Shown here piece by piece: positions 43,720-54,257 of a stretch of DNA of 64,000 nucleotides. The translations under genes were made by a program, and so were the position numbers. The DNA is taken from positions 78,608-142,607 of the forward strand of contig BMSW01000004.1 of assembly GCA_014649355.1 (NCBI GenBank), in the 5' to 3' direction. Source of the DNA: Streptomyces althioticus. GTDB lineage: Bacteria; Actinomycetota; Actinomycetes; Streptomycetales; Streptomycetaceae. The notes beneath the pieces were generated by a model. It had not been told where the DNA came from and did no database searches. It worked only from the letters and a program-made list of their open reading frames with translations. The stretch's first letter is position 1; each line of letters opens with the position of its first letter.

Positions 43720-45108
43720 CTATCCACGCAGCGCTTCCAGCTGGTCCAGGAACCACCGCGCCGGGGGCAGCGCCGTCGCCGCCGCGACCAGCCGCTTGCT
43801 GCGCTCCGTACGGTCCTCGGGGCGCATCGACAGCGCCTCGTGCAGGGCCTCGGCCGTCTGCACGACGTCGTACGGGTTGACGGTGATCGCGTCCTCGCCC
43901 AGCTCCTCGTGGGCGCCGGCCTCGCGGGACAGCACCAGGGCGCAGCCCGTGTCGGAGACCACCGGGACCTCCTTCGCGACCAGGTTCATGCCGTCGCGGA
44001 TGGGGTTGACGAGGGCCACGTCGGCCAGCCGGTACGCGGCCAGGGAGCGGGCGAAGTCGTCCTTGACGTGCAGGACGACCGGCCGCCAGCCGGGCGTGCC
44101 GTACTGCTCGTTGATCTCCTCGGCGAGCCGCTGCACCTCGGCCGTGTAGTCGCGGTAGACGGCGAGGTCCTGCCGGGACGGGTAGGCGAAGGCGACGTGC
44201 ACCACGCGCTCGCGCCACTCGGGCCGGTCGTCCAGCAGCTGCCGGTACGCCAGCAGGCCGCGCACGATGTTCTTGGACAGCTCGGTGCGGTCGACGCGGA
44301 CGATCGTCCGGCGCCCCTCGCCGATCTCCTCCTTCAGCGCGGCCATCCGCTCGTCGACGTCCGCCTCGTGCGAGCGGGCGCGCAGGAAGTCCGCGTCGGC
44401 GCCCAGGCCGTGCACCCCGACGCGGGTGTCGCCGAGCCCGCCGGCGAACCGCTCGCAGCACGCGGTGAACGCGTCCGCCCAGCGGCGGGTGAGGAAGCCG
44501 AGCCGGTCGGCGCCGAGCATGCCGCGCAGCACCTGCCGCGCGATGTCGTCGGGCAGCATCGCGAAGTACTCGGGCGGCGCCCACGGCGTGTGCGAGAAGT
44601 GCCCGATGCGCAGGTCGGGGCGCAGCTCGCGGAGCATGCCGGGGACCAGGGTCAGGTGGTAGTCCTGCACCAGGACGGCCGCGCCCTCGGCGGCCTCCTC
44701 GGCCAGCGCCTCGGCGAACGCGCGGTTGTACGTCTCGTACGACGCCCACTGGCGGCGGAACTCGGCGTCGAACACCGGCTCCAGCGGCGTCTGGTACAGC
44801 ATGTGGTGGACGAACCACAGCACCGAGTTCGCGATGCCGTTGTACGCGTCCGCGTGCACGTCCGCCGGGACGTCCAGCATCCGCACGCCGTCCTCCCCGA
44901 CGCCGCGCCGCACGGCCTCGCGGTCGCCGTCGGACAGTGCCGAGCACACCCACAGGGCGCCCGACTCGGGGCCGATGGCCGAGAGGCCGGAGACCAGTCC
45001 CCCGCCGCCCCGCCTGCTCCTCAGCGAACCGTCGTCCGCCACCGCGTACGACACCGGCCCCCGATTGGAGGCGACCAGCACCTGAGCTGCACCGAAGCTT
45101 GAAGCCAT
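43720..45108 (-). CDS. otsA: trehalose-6-phosphate synthase
   Basis: 462 residues, GT20 family. The N-terminal donor-binding loop is SNRGPVSYAVADDGSLRSRR, then GGGLVSGLSAIG; HFSHTPWAPPEYF and VQDYHLTLVPGMLREL are the core motifs, and the C-terminal donor site is VNPIRDGMNLVAKE. It joins glucose from a nucleotide sugar to glucose-6-P. OtsA of other Streptomyces uses GDP-glucose rather than UDP-glucose (established for S. venezuelae), likely here too. ATG 45108 follows TAGGTT (45116-45121) by 7 nt. otsB follows at once; gpgS lies upstream in the same direction. Confidence 0.92.
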   Translation of the reverse strand: MASSFGAAQVLVASNRGPVSYAVADDGSLRSRRGGGGLVSGLSAIGPESGALWVCSALSDGDREAVRRGVGEDGVRMLDVPADVHADAYNGIANSVLWFVHHMLYQTPLEPVFDAEFRRQWASYETYNRAFAEALAEEAAEGAAVLVQDYHLTLVPGMLRELRPDLRIGHFSHTPWAPPEYFAMLPDDIARQVLRGMLGADRLGFLTRRWADAFTACCERFAGGLGDTRVGVHGLGADADFLRARSHEADVDERMAALKEEIGEGRRTIVRVDRTELSKNIVRGLLAYRQLLDDRPEWRERVVHVAFAYPSRQDLAVYRDYTAEVQRLAEEINEQYGTPGWRPVVLHVKDDFARSLAAYRLADVALVNPIRDGMNLVAKEVPVVSDTGCALVLSREAGAHEELGEDAITVNPYDVVQTAEALHEALSMRPEDRTERSKRLVAAATALPPARWFLDQLEALRG

Positions 45109-45180
45109 ACGCCTCAACCTAGCCCGGCCCCCCGGGCCTCAAACGTGCCGGTGCGTCACACCGGTCGGTGACGGACGGGG

Positions 45181-46149
45181 TCAGGCCACCTTGCGGGACT
45201 GGTACTCCGCGACGTCCCGCATCGGCGGCCGCTCCTCGGTGTCCACCGAGTACGTGCGGGGCTCGAAGGCGTCCCCGGCGCGCTCGAACTGGGTCAGCGA
45301 CGGTCGGAGCAGATGCGCGCGGGCCAGCCGCAGCTGCGCGGTGCGGTAGATCGCGGCGGCCATCCGGCCGAGCGCCTGCCCGTCCTGGTGCCGGTGCTTG
45401 CGCACGCCCACGTCCACCTGGGCCAGCGCGTCCAGGCCCACCAGGTGCAGGGCGTCGACCAGCATGCCCAGCTCGACGCCGTAGCCGACGGGGAACGGGA
45501 GCTGTTCGAGCAGGCCGCGGCGGGCCGCGTACTCGCCGCCCAGCGGCTGGACGAAACCGGCGAGCTGCGGCCAGTGCATGTTGAGCAGCGGGCGGGCCAT
45601 CAGCTCGGTGACGCGGCCGCCCTGCCCGGCGCCCGCGCCGGTGATGCTCCCGTCGGCCGTCGTCATCGGCCGGTCGTACATGGCCTTGACCAGCTGGAGG
45701 CCGGGGTCGGTGAGCAGCGGGCCGACGATGCCGGTGACGAAGTCCGACGAGAACTCCCGCAGGTCCGCGTCGACGAAGCACACGATGTCACCGCGCGTGA
45801 CCAGCAGCGACCGCCACAGCACCTCGCCCTTGCCGGGCACGGCAGGCAGGCGGGGCAGGATGGCGTCCCGGTGGACGACGGTCGCGCCGGCCGCCGCGGC
45901 CACCTCGGAGGTGCGGTCGGTGGAACCGGAGTCGATCACCACGACCTCGTCGACCAGGGGCACCTGGAGCACCAGGTCGTGCCGGATGACGGAGACGATG
46001 TCGCCGACCGTGGCCTCCTCGTTCAGCGCGGGCAGCACCACGCTCACCGTCTGTCCCGAGGAGCGTTTCGCCGCCAGGATCCGGTGCAGCGGACGGTCGG
46101 AAACCGACCAGGAGCGCTCGATCAGCCAGCGCTCGACTTCTTCCAGCAC
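45181..46149 (-). CDS. gpgS: glucosyl-3-phosphoglycerate synthase
   Basis: 322 residues, GT-A fold (GT81). Motifs: VSVVLPALNEEATVGDIV, VVVIDSGSTDRTSEVA, CFVDADLREF (metal-binding DxD), GGEYAARRGLLEQLPFPVGY, and a C-terminal KHRHQDGQALGRMAAAIYRT. It adds glucose from UDP-glucose to 3-phosphoglycerate, the first step to glucosylglycerate or methylglucose polysaccharides, well known in mycobacteria. The position just upstream of otsA/otsB links it with compatible-solute synthesis. ATG 46149. It is divergent from the riboswitch-controlled operon; no phosphatase (GpgP) is adjacent. Confidence 0.88.
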   Translation of the reverse strand: MLEEVERWLIERSWSVSDRPLHRILAAKRSSGQTVSVVLPALNEEATVGDIVSVIRHDLVLQVPLVDEVVVIDSGSTDRTSEVAAAAGATVVHRDAILPRLPAVPGKGEVLWRSLLVTRGDIVCFVDADLREFSSDFVTGIVGPLLTDPGLQLVKAMYDRPMTTADGSITGAGAGQGGRVTELMARPLLNMHWPQLAGFVQPLGGEYAARRGLLEQLPFPVGYGVELGMLVDALHLVGLDALAQVDVGVRKHRHQDGQALGRMAAAIYRTAQLRLARAHLLRPSLTQFERAGDAFEPRTYSVDTEERPPMRDVAEYQSRKVA

Positions 46150-46290
46150 GGCGGACTCCTCACTGGCCGGGGGCGGTCCATCTCGGTGTGCGGACGGCTC
46201 TCTCCGCCGTCCGGGCCTTCGGTTACAGTCTTGAACAGCGCCGACGGACCCCGCATCCCGGGGGGTGTCGGGGCGGACAACTGAACACCG

Positions 46291-46434
46291 CTCATCCAGA
46301 GGGGCAGAGGGATACGGCCCGATGAAGCCCCGGCAACCCTCCAGTCGGTACTTGTCACGCGGACGTGGCGAGGCTCCCGGCTAGGGAAGGTGCCAAATCC
46401 GTCTCACGGCGAAGTGCGTCGTGAGGAAGATGAG
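46291..46434 (+). promoter_or_regulatory. SAM-I (S-box) riboswitch
   Basis: P1 is CTCATC (46291-46296) pairing with GATGAG (46429-46434). Between them stand the conserved elements AGAGGGATACGGCCCGATGA, AGCCCCGGCAACC and GGTGCCAAATCC, in S-box order, plus a P3/P4 hairpin region (TCTCACGGCG...CGTCGTGAGG). The closing P1 strand leads straight into GGAGAAAGGG, the likely RBS of the next gene, so SAM binding probably blocks translation. S-box riboswitches normally control methionine and SAM genes. Confidence 0.92.
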
Positions 46435-46453
46435 GAGAAAGGGCCTCGCCTCC

Positions 46454-47743
46454 ATGGCTGTGCAGACTTTTGCAAGCACCACCGACTCCGCGAACACCGT
46501 CGACCTCGGCCCCGCCGCCGCGCTGTCCTGCCGCGAGTGCGGCCACCGCGTGCCCCTCGGTCCGGTCTTCGCCTGCGAGGAGTGTTTCGGCCCGCTGGAG
46601 ATCGCCTACGACTTCTCCGGGTACGACACCGAAGAGCTCCGCAAGCGCATCGAGGCGGGTCCCGCGAACATCTGGCGCTACGCGCCGCTGCTGCCCGTCC
46701 CCGCGGACGTGGCGACCAAGCCCAACCTGAACCCCGGCTGGACCAAGCTCGTCCAGGCCGACAACCTCGCCCGCGAACTGGGCGTCACCGGCGGCCTCTA
46801 CGTCAAGGACGACTCCGGCAACCCCACGCACTCCTTCAAGGACCGGGTCGTCGCCCAGGCCCTGGAGGCCGCGCGCGCCTTCGGCTTCACCACCCTGTCC
46901 TGCTCCTCCACCGGCAACCTGGCCGGCGCGGTCGGCGCCGCCGCCGCCCGGGCCGGCTTCCGCTCCTGCGTGTTCATCCCGCACGACCTGGAACAGGGCA
47001 AGATCGTCATGGCCGCCGTCTACGGCGGCGAGCTCGTCGGCATCGAGGGCAACTACGACGACGTGAACCGTTTCTGCTCCGAGCTGATCGGCGACCCGGC
47101 CGGCGAGGGCTGGGGCTTCGTCAACGTCAACCTGCGGCCGTACTACGCCGAGGGCTCCAAGACCCTCGCGTACGAGGTCTGCGAGCAGCTCGGCTGGCGG
47201 CTCCCGGACCAGATCGTGGTCCCGATCGCGTCCGGCTCGCAGCTGACGAAGATCGACAAGGGTCTGCAGGAGCTGATCAAGCTCGGGCTCGTCGAGGACA
47301 AGCCGTACAAGATCTTCGGCGCCCAGGCGGCGGGCTGCTCGCCGGTCTCCACCGCGTACAAGGCCGGGCACGACGTGGTCCGCCCGCAGAAGCCGGACAC
47401 CATCGCCAAGTCCCTGGCCATCGGCAACCCGGCGGACGGGCCGTACGTGCTCGACATCGCCCGGCGCACCGGCGGCGCGGTGGAGGACGTCACGGACGCG
47501 CAGGTGGTCGAGGCGATCAAGCTGCTGGCGCGGACCGAGGGCATCTTCGCGGAGACCGCGGGCGGGGTCACGGTCGGCGTGACGAAGAAGCTGATCGAGG
47601 ACGGGGTGCTGGATCCGTCCCTCACCACGGTGGTGCTGAACACCGGGGACGGGCTCAAGACGCTGGACGCGGTGGCGGGGACGGGGCTCACGGCGACGAT
47701 TCGTCCCAGTCTTGAGTCGTTCCGTGAGGCCGGGCTCGTCTGA
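46454..47743 (+). CDS. thrC: threonine-synthase-family PLP enzyme (SAM-riboswitch-controlled)
   Basis: 429 residues, fold type II PLP enzyme. A zinc ribbon is formed by Cys26, Cys29, Cys41 and Cys44 (SCRECGHRV and ACEECFGPL). The PLP Lys is K129 in NPTHSFKDRVV; the phosphate loop segment is SSTGNLAGAVGAAAA. Family members turn O-phosphohomoserine into threonine. Here, however, it lies behind a SAM-I riboswitch and 33 bp before a ThiS/MoaD-like carrier, while streptomycetes are known to have another thrC with hom and thrB. A homocysteine-forming activity is therefore a real alternative (inference). ATG 46454 is chosen after RBS GAGAAAGGG. Confidence 0.82.
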   Translation: MAVQTFASTTDSANTVDLGPAAALSCRECGHRVPLGPVFACEECFGPLEIAYDFSGYDTEELRKRIEAGPANIWRYAPLLPVPADVATKPNLNPGWTKLVQADNLARELGVTGGLYVKDDSGNPTHSFKDRVVAQALEAARAFGFTTLSCSSTGNLAGAVGAAAARAGFRSCVFIPHDLEQGKIVMAAVYGGELVGIEGNYDDVNRFCSELIGDPAGEGWGFVNVNLRPYYAEGSKTLAYEVCEQLGWRLPDQIVVPIASGSQLTKIDKGLQELIKLGLVEDKPYKIFGAQAAGCSPVSTAYKAGHDVVRPQKPDTIAKSLAIGNPADGPYVLDIARRTGGAVEDVTDAQVVEAIKLLARTEGIFAETAGGVTVGVTKKLIEDGVLDPSLTTVVLNTGDGLKTLDAVAGTGLTATIRPSLESFREAGLV

Positions 47744-47776
47744 GCCGCTTCGCCATTTCCTGACCGGAGGTTCAAA

Positions 47777-48052
47777 GTGAGCGTTACCGTTCGTATCCCT
47801 ACCATTCTGCGCACCTACACCGGGGGCAAGGCCGAGGTCGCCGCCGAGGGGACCACCCTGGGCGAGGTCATCCAGGACCTCGAGAAGAACCACACCGGCA
47901 TCGCCGCGCGGGTCCTGGACGACCAGGGCAAGCTGCGCCGGTTCGTGAACGTGTACGTCAACGACGACGACGTGCGCTTCGAGCAGGGGCTGGAGACGGC
48001 CACCCCGGAGGGTGCCGGCGTCTCGATCATTCCGGCGGTCGCCGGAGGCTGA
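47777..48052 (+). CDS. ThiS/MoaD-family sulfur-carrier protein
   Basis: 91 residues with a ubiquitin-like beta-grasp fold. It begins SVTVRIPTILRTYTGGKAEV and has LGEVIQDLEKNHTGIAARVL; it ends SIIPAVAGG with the C-terminal Gly-Gly that is adenylated and turned into a thiocarboxylate. CysO, the carrier for cysteine synthesis in mycobacteria, has the same ending. GTG 47777 has a strong RBS (GGAGG, 6 nt spacing). It lies 33 bp behind the ThrC-like gene and shares its riboswitch. No activating E1-like enzyme or JAMM protease is nearby; both would have to be encoded elsewhere. A hairpin follows. Confidence 0.87.
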   Translation: MSVTVRIPTILRTYTGGKAEVAAEGTTLGEVIQDLEKNHTGIAARVLDDQGKLRRFVNVYVNDDDVRFEQGLETATPEGAGVSIIPAVAGG

Positions 48053-48093
48053 TCATTACCTTCGGTAATGACCGTTACCGAGCGTTCAGGACT

Positions 48094-48126
48094 TTGCCCC
48101 CTCCGTGAGAGATCCGGAGGGGGCAA
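48094..48126 (+). terminator. terminator of the riboswitch operon
   Basis: A 12-bp perfect stem TTGCCCCCTCCG (48094-48105) with its complement (48115-48126). A smaller hairpin, CATTACC-TTC-GGTAATG, lies at 48054-48070 just behind the stop. Confidence 0.8.
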
Positions 48127-48482
48127 TTCCATGAGGTTGAGCGCGGTAGAGTTGGGGAACGCGCTCCCGATCCATTGATCGAGAACCCTGAATTCCTGCC
48201 GCGGACCCGACTGGATGTAGCCAAAGTGCGGGCTCCTTTCGCGGCCTTTGTCTCCTTTGCCCGGCCCGACTTGCCCTGAATTCTGGCGAATTCTTGCCAC
48301 ATTCCGGACCGGTAGCGTCCAGATTTCTCGTCCGATTGACCTGTTGCAGACGGCAGTTGGACAGATACATTCAGCCGCGGTCGACGCGTTCCGGCGCACG
48401 CCCCCAACCGTTGGGGGGTGAGGTCTGACCCGGGTCCGCGAAGTGTGGATCTGTGCAAGGGCCAGTAATAGGGGAGTTAGGC
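48127..48482 (+). other. leader region of the cold-shock gene
   Basis: About 350 bp without a gene, clearly lower in GC than its surroundings. Near its end, CCCCCAAC-C-GTTGGGGG (48401-48417) is a perfect 8-bp hairpin 65 nt before the cold-shock start, and AGGGGAG forms the RBS. Long structured leaders are usual for cspA-type genes; the transcription start is not identified. Confidence 0.55.
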
Positions 48483-50701
<2,219 letters not shown>

Positions 50702-50734
50702 GCCTGACCCGTCAGGTTCGGACCCGTCCGAGGT

Positions 50735-50775
50735 CCGGAGGGCGGCACTCCCGCACAGGGGGTGCCGCCCTCCGG
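50735..50775 (+). terminator. groEL2 terminator
   Basis: CCGGAGGGCGGCA (50735-50747) and its exact complement TGCCGCCCTCCGG (50763-50775), loop of 15 nt that itself partly pairs. Confidence 0.85.
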
Positions 50776-50875
50776 CGTGTCCGGGCGCCCTCACGAGGTG
50801 ACCGGTGTCACGGGTACGGGCGGGGGAGGGACGGGAATGCTCACCGCCGTGCGCGGGTTCGACGGAGAGTGCGTT

Positions 50876-50893
50876 GTATGCACGTACACATAC
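50876..50893. promoter_or_regulatory. small inverted repeat upstream of the OYE gene
   Basis: GTATG (50876-50880) and CATAC (50889-50893) flank CACGTACA, 29 bp before ATG 50922. The pattern resembles a repressor operator, but the arms are only 5 bp. Confidence 0.35.
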
Positions 50894-50921
50894 CGTCGAG
50901 TATCCGCGAGGAGTTCTCCTT

Positions 50922-52049
50922 ATGACCGTCGCCGCCTCCGAGGCCACCGGACGTGCCGCCGAGGTCCTGGCCCGGCCTGTCGCCCTGAACGGGCTGACCG
51001 TGCCCAACCGCATCGTCATGGCGCCCATGACCCGCCAGTTCTCGCCGGGCGGCGTGCCGGGGGAGGACGTCGTGTCGTACTACGCGCGCCGGGCCGCCGC
51101 CGGGGTGGGGCTGATCGTCACCGAGGGCACGTACGTCGACCACCCGTCCGCCGGCATCAGCGACCGGATCCCCCGGTTCCACGGGGAGGAGCAGCTGGCC
51201 GGCTGGGCGAAGGTCGCGGAGGCGGTGCACGCGGCCGGGGGGCGGATCGTGCCGCAGCTGTGGCACGTCGGCATGGTCCGCGAGCAGGGGCAGCCGCCCT
51301 TCCCGGAGGCGCCGGCGGTCGGCCCGTCGGGGCTGCGCCTGGACGGCGCCGAGGGCGGCAAGGAGATGACCCAGGCCGACATCGACGACGTCGTGGCGGC
51401 GTTCGCGAAGGCGGCGGCCGACGCCGAGCGCATCGGCTTCGACGGTGTGGAGCTGCACGGGGCCCACGGTTACCTCATCGACCAGTTCCTGTGGGCGGGC
51501 ACCAACCGCCGCACCGACGCCTACGGCGGCGACCCGGTGGCCCGCACCCGGTTCGCCGTGGAAATCGTGCAGGCCGTGCGCGCGGCCGTGTCGCCCGGCT
51601 TCCCGGTCGTCTTCCGCTTCTCGCAGTGGAAGTCCGACCACTACGGCGCCCGTCTCGCCGAGACCCCCGAGGAGCTGGAGGCGATCCTCACCCCGCTCGC
51701 CACGGCCGGCGTCGACGCCTTCCACGCGTCCACCCGCCGCTACTGGCTCCCCGAGTTCGACGGCTCCGACCTCAACCTGGCCGGCTGGACCCGCAAGCTG
51801 ACCGGGCGTCCCGCCATCACGGTCGGATCGGTCGGCCTGGACGGCGAGTTCGGCCGTGCCTTCCTCGGCGAGGGCGCCGGGCTGCGGGGCATCGACGACC
51901 TGCTCGACCGCCTGGAGCGCGACGAGTTCGACATGGTCGCGGTGGGCCGTGCGGTCCTCCAGGACCCGGAGTGGGCGGCGAAGGTGCTGGCCGGCCGCTT
52001 CGACGAGCTGACCTCGTACGACGCGGCGTCGCTGACCTCGCTGAGCTGA
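50922..52049 (+). CDS. NADH:flavin oxidoreductase / old yellow enzyme family
   Basis: 375 residues, TIM barrel with FMN. LNGLTVPNRIVMAPMTRQFS is the N-terminal signature; PQLWHVGMVREQ, FDGVELHGAHGYLIDQFLW and TNRRTDAYGGD follow in family order. The active-site His and substrate-binding His/Asn pair is represented by the HGAHGYL segment. It lacks the C-terminal FeS and NAD domains of 2,4-dienoyl-CoA reductases, so it is a single-domain ene-reductase. It has RBS GAGGAG. The efflux pump follows in the same direction after 172 bp; they need not share a transcript. Natural substrate is unknown. Confidence 0.9.
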   Translation: MTVAASEATGRAAEVLARPVALNGLTVPNRIVMAPMTRQFSPGGVPGEDVVSYYARRAAAGVGLIVTEGTYVDHPSAGISDRIPRFHGEEQLAGWAKVAEAVHAAGGRIVPQLWHVGMVREQGQPPFPEAPAVGPSGLRLDGAEGGKEMTQADIDDVVAAFAKAAADAERIGFDGVELHGAHGYLIDQFLWAGTNRRTDAYGGDPVARTRFAVEIVQAVRAAVSPGFPVVFRFSQWKSDHYGARLAETPEELEAILTPLATAGVDAFHASTRRYWLPEFDGSDLNLAGWTRKLTGRPAITVGSVGLDGEFGRAFLGEGAGLRGIDDLLDRLERDEFDMVAVGRAVLQDPEWAAKVLAGRFDELTSYDAASLTSLS

Positions 52050-52150
52050 GTCCCGGCCCGGTTCCGGGCGTGGCGCGGTGTCCTCCGGCGGAGGGCGCCG
52101 CGCCTCTCTGCTGCGTGGTCCATGTCATGTGACTGTCACGTGGTTTTCAT

Positions 52151-52194
52151 TTGCTTGCGTCAATCAAGGAGATTAAAGTTGCTCGAGTCAAGCA
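52151..52194. promoter_or_regulatory. direct-repeat operator upstream of the efflux pump gene
   Basis: TTGCTTGCGTCAATCA (52151-52166) and TTGCTCGAGTCAAGCA (52179-52194) are 13/16 identical direct repeats 28 bp apart. Each holds TTG-N7-CAA, a form typical of MarR-type operators. They lie 28-71 bp before the pump start. Confidence 0.65.
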
Positions 52195-52221
52195 GATCTG
52201 ACTCTTCCGGAGACCTCCTTC

Positions 52222-53703
52222 ATGTCCGACGCACCCGAAAGATCCGTCACGACCGGCACCGCCGCGCCGCCGAGGACGGGTGCCGTGGTACCCGTGCTGG
52301 CGCTCGGCGGGATCGTCGTCTCGCTGATGCAGACGCTCGTGATCCCGATCGTGGGACAGCTGCCGCAGTACCTGAACGCCTCGGCGTCGGACGCGGCCTG
52401 GGCCGTCACCGCCACCCTGCTGGCCGCCGCCGTCGCCACGCCCGTGATGGGCCGGCTCGGCGACATGTACGGCAAGCGGCGCATGCTGCTGCTCAGCATG
52501 GCCATGCTGGTCGTCGGCTCGGTCGTCGCCGGACTCAGCGACAGCCTCACCCCGATGATCGTGGGCCGTGCCCTCCAGGGCCTGTCGTCCGGTGTCATCC
52601 CGCTGGGCATCAGCATCCTGCGTGACGAGCTCCCCGCGGAGCGGCTGGGCTCCGCCACCGCGATGATCAGCGCCTCGCTCGGCGTCGGCGGCGCGCTCGG
52701 CCTGCCGCTCGCCGCCCTGATCGCCGACAACTTCGACTGGCACGCGCTGTTCTGGACCTCCGCGGCGCTCGGCGTCGTCGCGCTCGTGCTGGTCCTCGCG
52801 CTGGTGCCCGAGTCGAAGGTGCGGACCGGCGGGCGGTTCGACCTGGTGGGCGCGGCCGGTATGGCGGCCGGACTGATCTGCCTGCTGCTCGCGATCTCCA
52901 AGGGCGGCGACTGGGGCTGGACCAGCGGCACCACGCTCGGCCTGTTCGCCGCGTCCGTCGTCGTCCTGCTCGCCTGGGGCTTCTTCGAGCTGCGCACCGA
53001 CCGCCCGCTGGTGGACCTGCGCACCACCGCCCGTCCCCAGGTCCTGATCACCAACCTCGCCTCCGTGGCGATCGGCTTCGCGATGTTCTCCATGTCGCTG
53101 GTCATCCCGCAGGTGCTGCAGCTGCCGGAGCAGACCGGTTACGGCCTCGGCCAGTCGCTGCTGAGCGCCGGTCTGGTCATGGCGCCGTCCGGCCTGGTGA
53201 TGATGGCGCTGGCCCCGGTCTCGGCGCTGGTCTCCCGCGCGCGGGGTCCGAAGGTGACGCTGATGATCGGCGCGCTGATCGTGGCCGCCGGCTACGGGCT
53301 GAACGTGGCGATGATGAGCGAGGTCTGGCACTTCGTGCTGGCGTCCTGCGTCATCGGCGCCGGCATCGGCTTCTGCTACGGCGCCATGCCGACCCTCATC
53401 ATGGGCGCCGTGCCCGCCTCCGAGACGGGCGCCGCGAACAGCCTCAACACGCTGATGCGCTCCATCGGCACGTCCGTGGCGAGCGCGGTCGCCGGTGTGG
53501 TCCTCGCGCAGATGACGACCCGGTTCGGCCCGTACGCGCTGCCGTCCGAGGACGCCTTCCGCGCGGTCCTCGCCCTCGGCGCGGGCGCGGCGCTGCTTGG
53601 CTTCGTGGTGGCGGCGTTCATCCCGAAGCAGCGGGGCACCGCCGGGGCGGAGTCACTCGTCACCGAGGGCGCGCCCGAGGCCGCGGAGCCGGCGAAGGCG
53701 TGA
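52222..53703 (+). CDS. 14-TM MFS drug exporter (DHA2/EmrB-QacA type)
   Basis: 493 residues with about 14 hydrophobic helices. Motif A between helices 2 and 3 is GRLGDMYGKRRMLLLSMAML. Antiporter motif C of drug exporters is recognisable in helix 5 as MISASLGVGGALGLPLAALI. The first helix region is VVPVLALGGIVVSLMQTLVIPIV. It pumps organic compounds out with protons; substrates unknown. ATG 52222 has CGGAGACCTCC upstream. The direct-repeat operator in front suggests ligand-controlled expression, though no regulator gene is beside it. Confidence 0.9.
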   Translation: MSDAPERSVTTGTAAPPRTGAVVPVLALGGIVVSLMQTLVIPIVGQLPQYLNASASDAAWAVTATLLAAAVATPVMGRLGDMYGKRRMLLLSMAMLVVGSVVAGLSDSLTPMIVGRALQGLSSGVIPLGISILRDELPAERLGSATAMISASLGVGGALGLPLAALIADNFDWHALFWTSAALGVVALVLVLALVPESKVRTGGRFDLVGAAGMAAGLICLLLAISKGGDWGWTSGTTLGLFAASVVVLLAWGFFELRTDRPLVDLRTTARPQVLITNLASVAIGFAMFSMSLVIPQVLQLPEQTGYGLGQSLLSAGLVMAPSGLVMMALAPVSALVSRARGPKVTLMIGALIVAAGYGLNVAMMSEVWHFVLASCVIGAGIGFCYGAMPTLIMGAVPASETGAANSLNTLMRSIGTSVASAVAGVVLAQMTTRFGPYALPSEDAFRAVLALGAGAALLGFVVAAFIPKQRGTAGAESLVTEGAPEAAEPAKA

Positions 53704-53749
53704 CACCTGCGGGCGGGTGGGCGGAGTGCTCGCCGGCGCCCGGACGAGA

Positions 53750-53789
53750 CGGCGGCCACTGTCCCGAGGACATCGGGGGGTGGCCGCCG
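53750..53789 (+). terminator. terminator of the efflux pump gene
   Basis: CGGCGGCCAC (53750-53759) and GTGGCCGCCG (53780-53789), perfect 10-bp stem with a 20-nt loop. Confidence 0.65.
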
Positions 53790-53869
53790 CTCGGTGTTCG
53801 GGGTGAGCCCGAACACCGGCATGGATGCGGTGTCGGCCCCGAGAGCGCGACGGGCCGTCCGACCGGGTC

Positions 53870-54257
53870 GGCTCCGATGGCGCGGGGTCGCGCGGTCGGC
53901 TCGTCCCGGTCCGAGGAGCCCTGTGACTCGGCGTGCTTGGGGCTGTGGGTCTCGCCGTCGTGGCGGCCGGACCCGACTGCCGGGGGGCCGGCGTCCGGAG
54001 TGTCAGGCGGTCTGGGGTCCGGTGGCGGGGCCGGCCGGCGGGCGGGCCGGGGGTGACGCTCCGGGGCGGCTCCGATGGCGGGGGCCCCGCCGTGGGCTCG
54101 TCCCGGTCCGAGGGTTCTTCGCTCTCGGCGCGCTCGGGGCTGTGGGTCCCGCCGTCGTGGCGGCCGGACCCGACTGCCGGGGACCGGCGCCCGGAGCGTC
54201 AGGCGGCCCGAGGCCCGGTGGCGGGGCCGGCCGGCGGGCGGGTCGGGGGTGACGCGC
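53870..54257. repeat. tandem duplication, two ~190-198-bp units
   Basis: Unit 1 is 53870-54067 and unit 2 is 54068 to about 54257, roughly 85% identical. Shared blocks include GGCTCCGATGGC, GGCTCGTCCCGGTCCGAG, CCGTCGTGGCGGCCGGACCC and GGCGGGGCCGGCCGGCGGGC. They fill most of the 678-bp gap (53704-54381). The unit length of 198 is a multiple of three, but frames in it are Arg/Gly/Pro-rich with no start context, so I regard it as noncoding. Confidence 0.85.
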
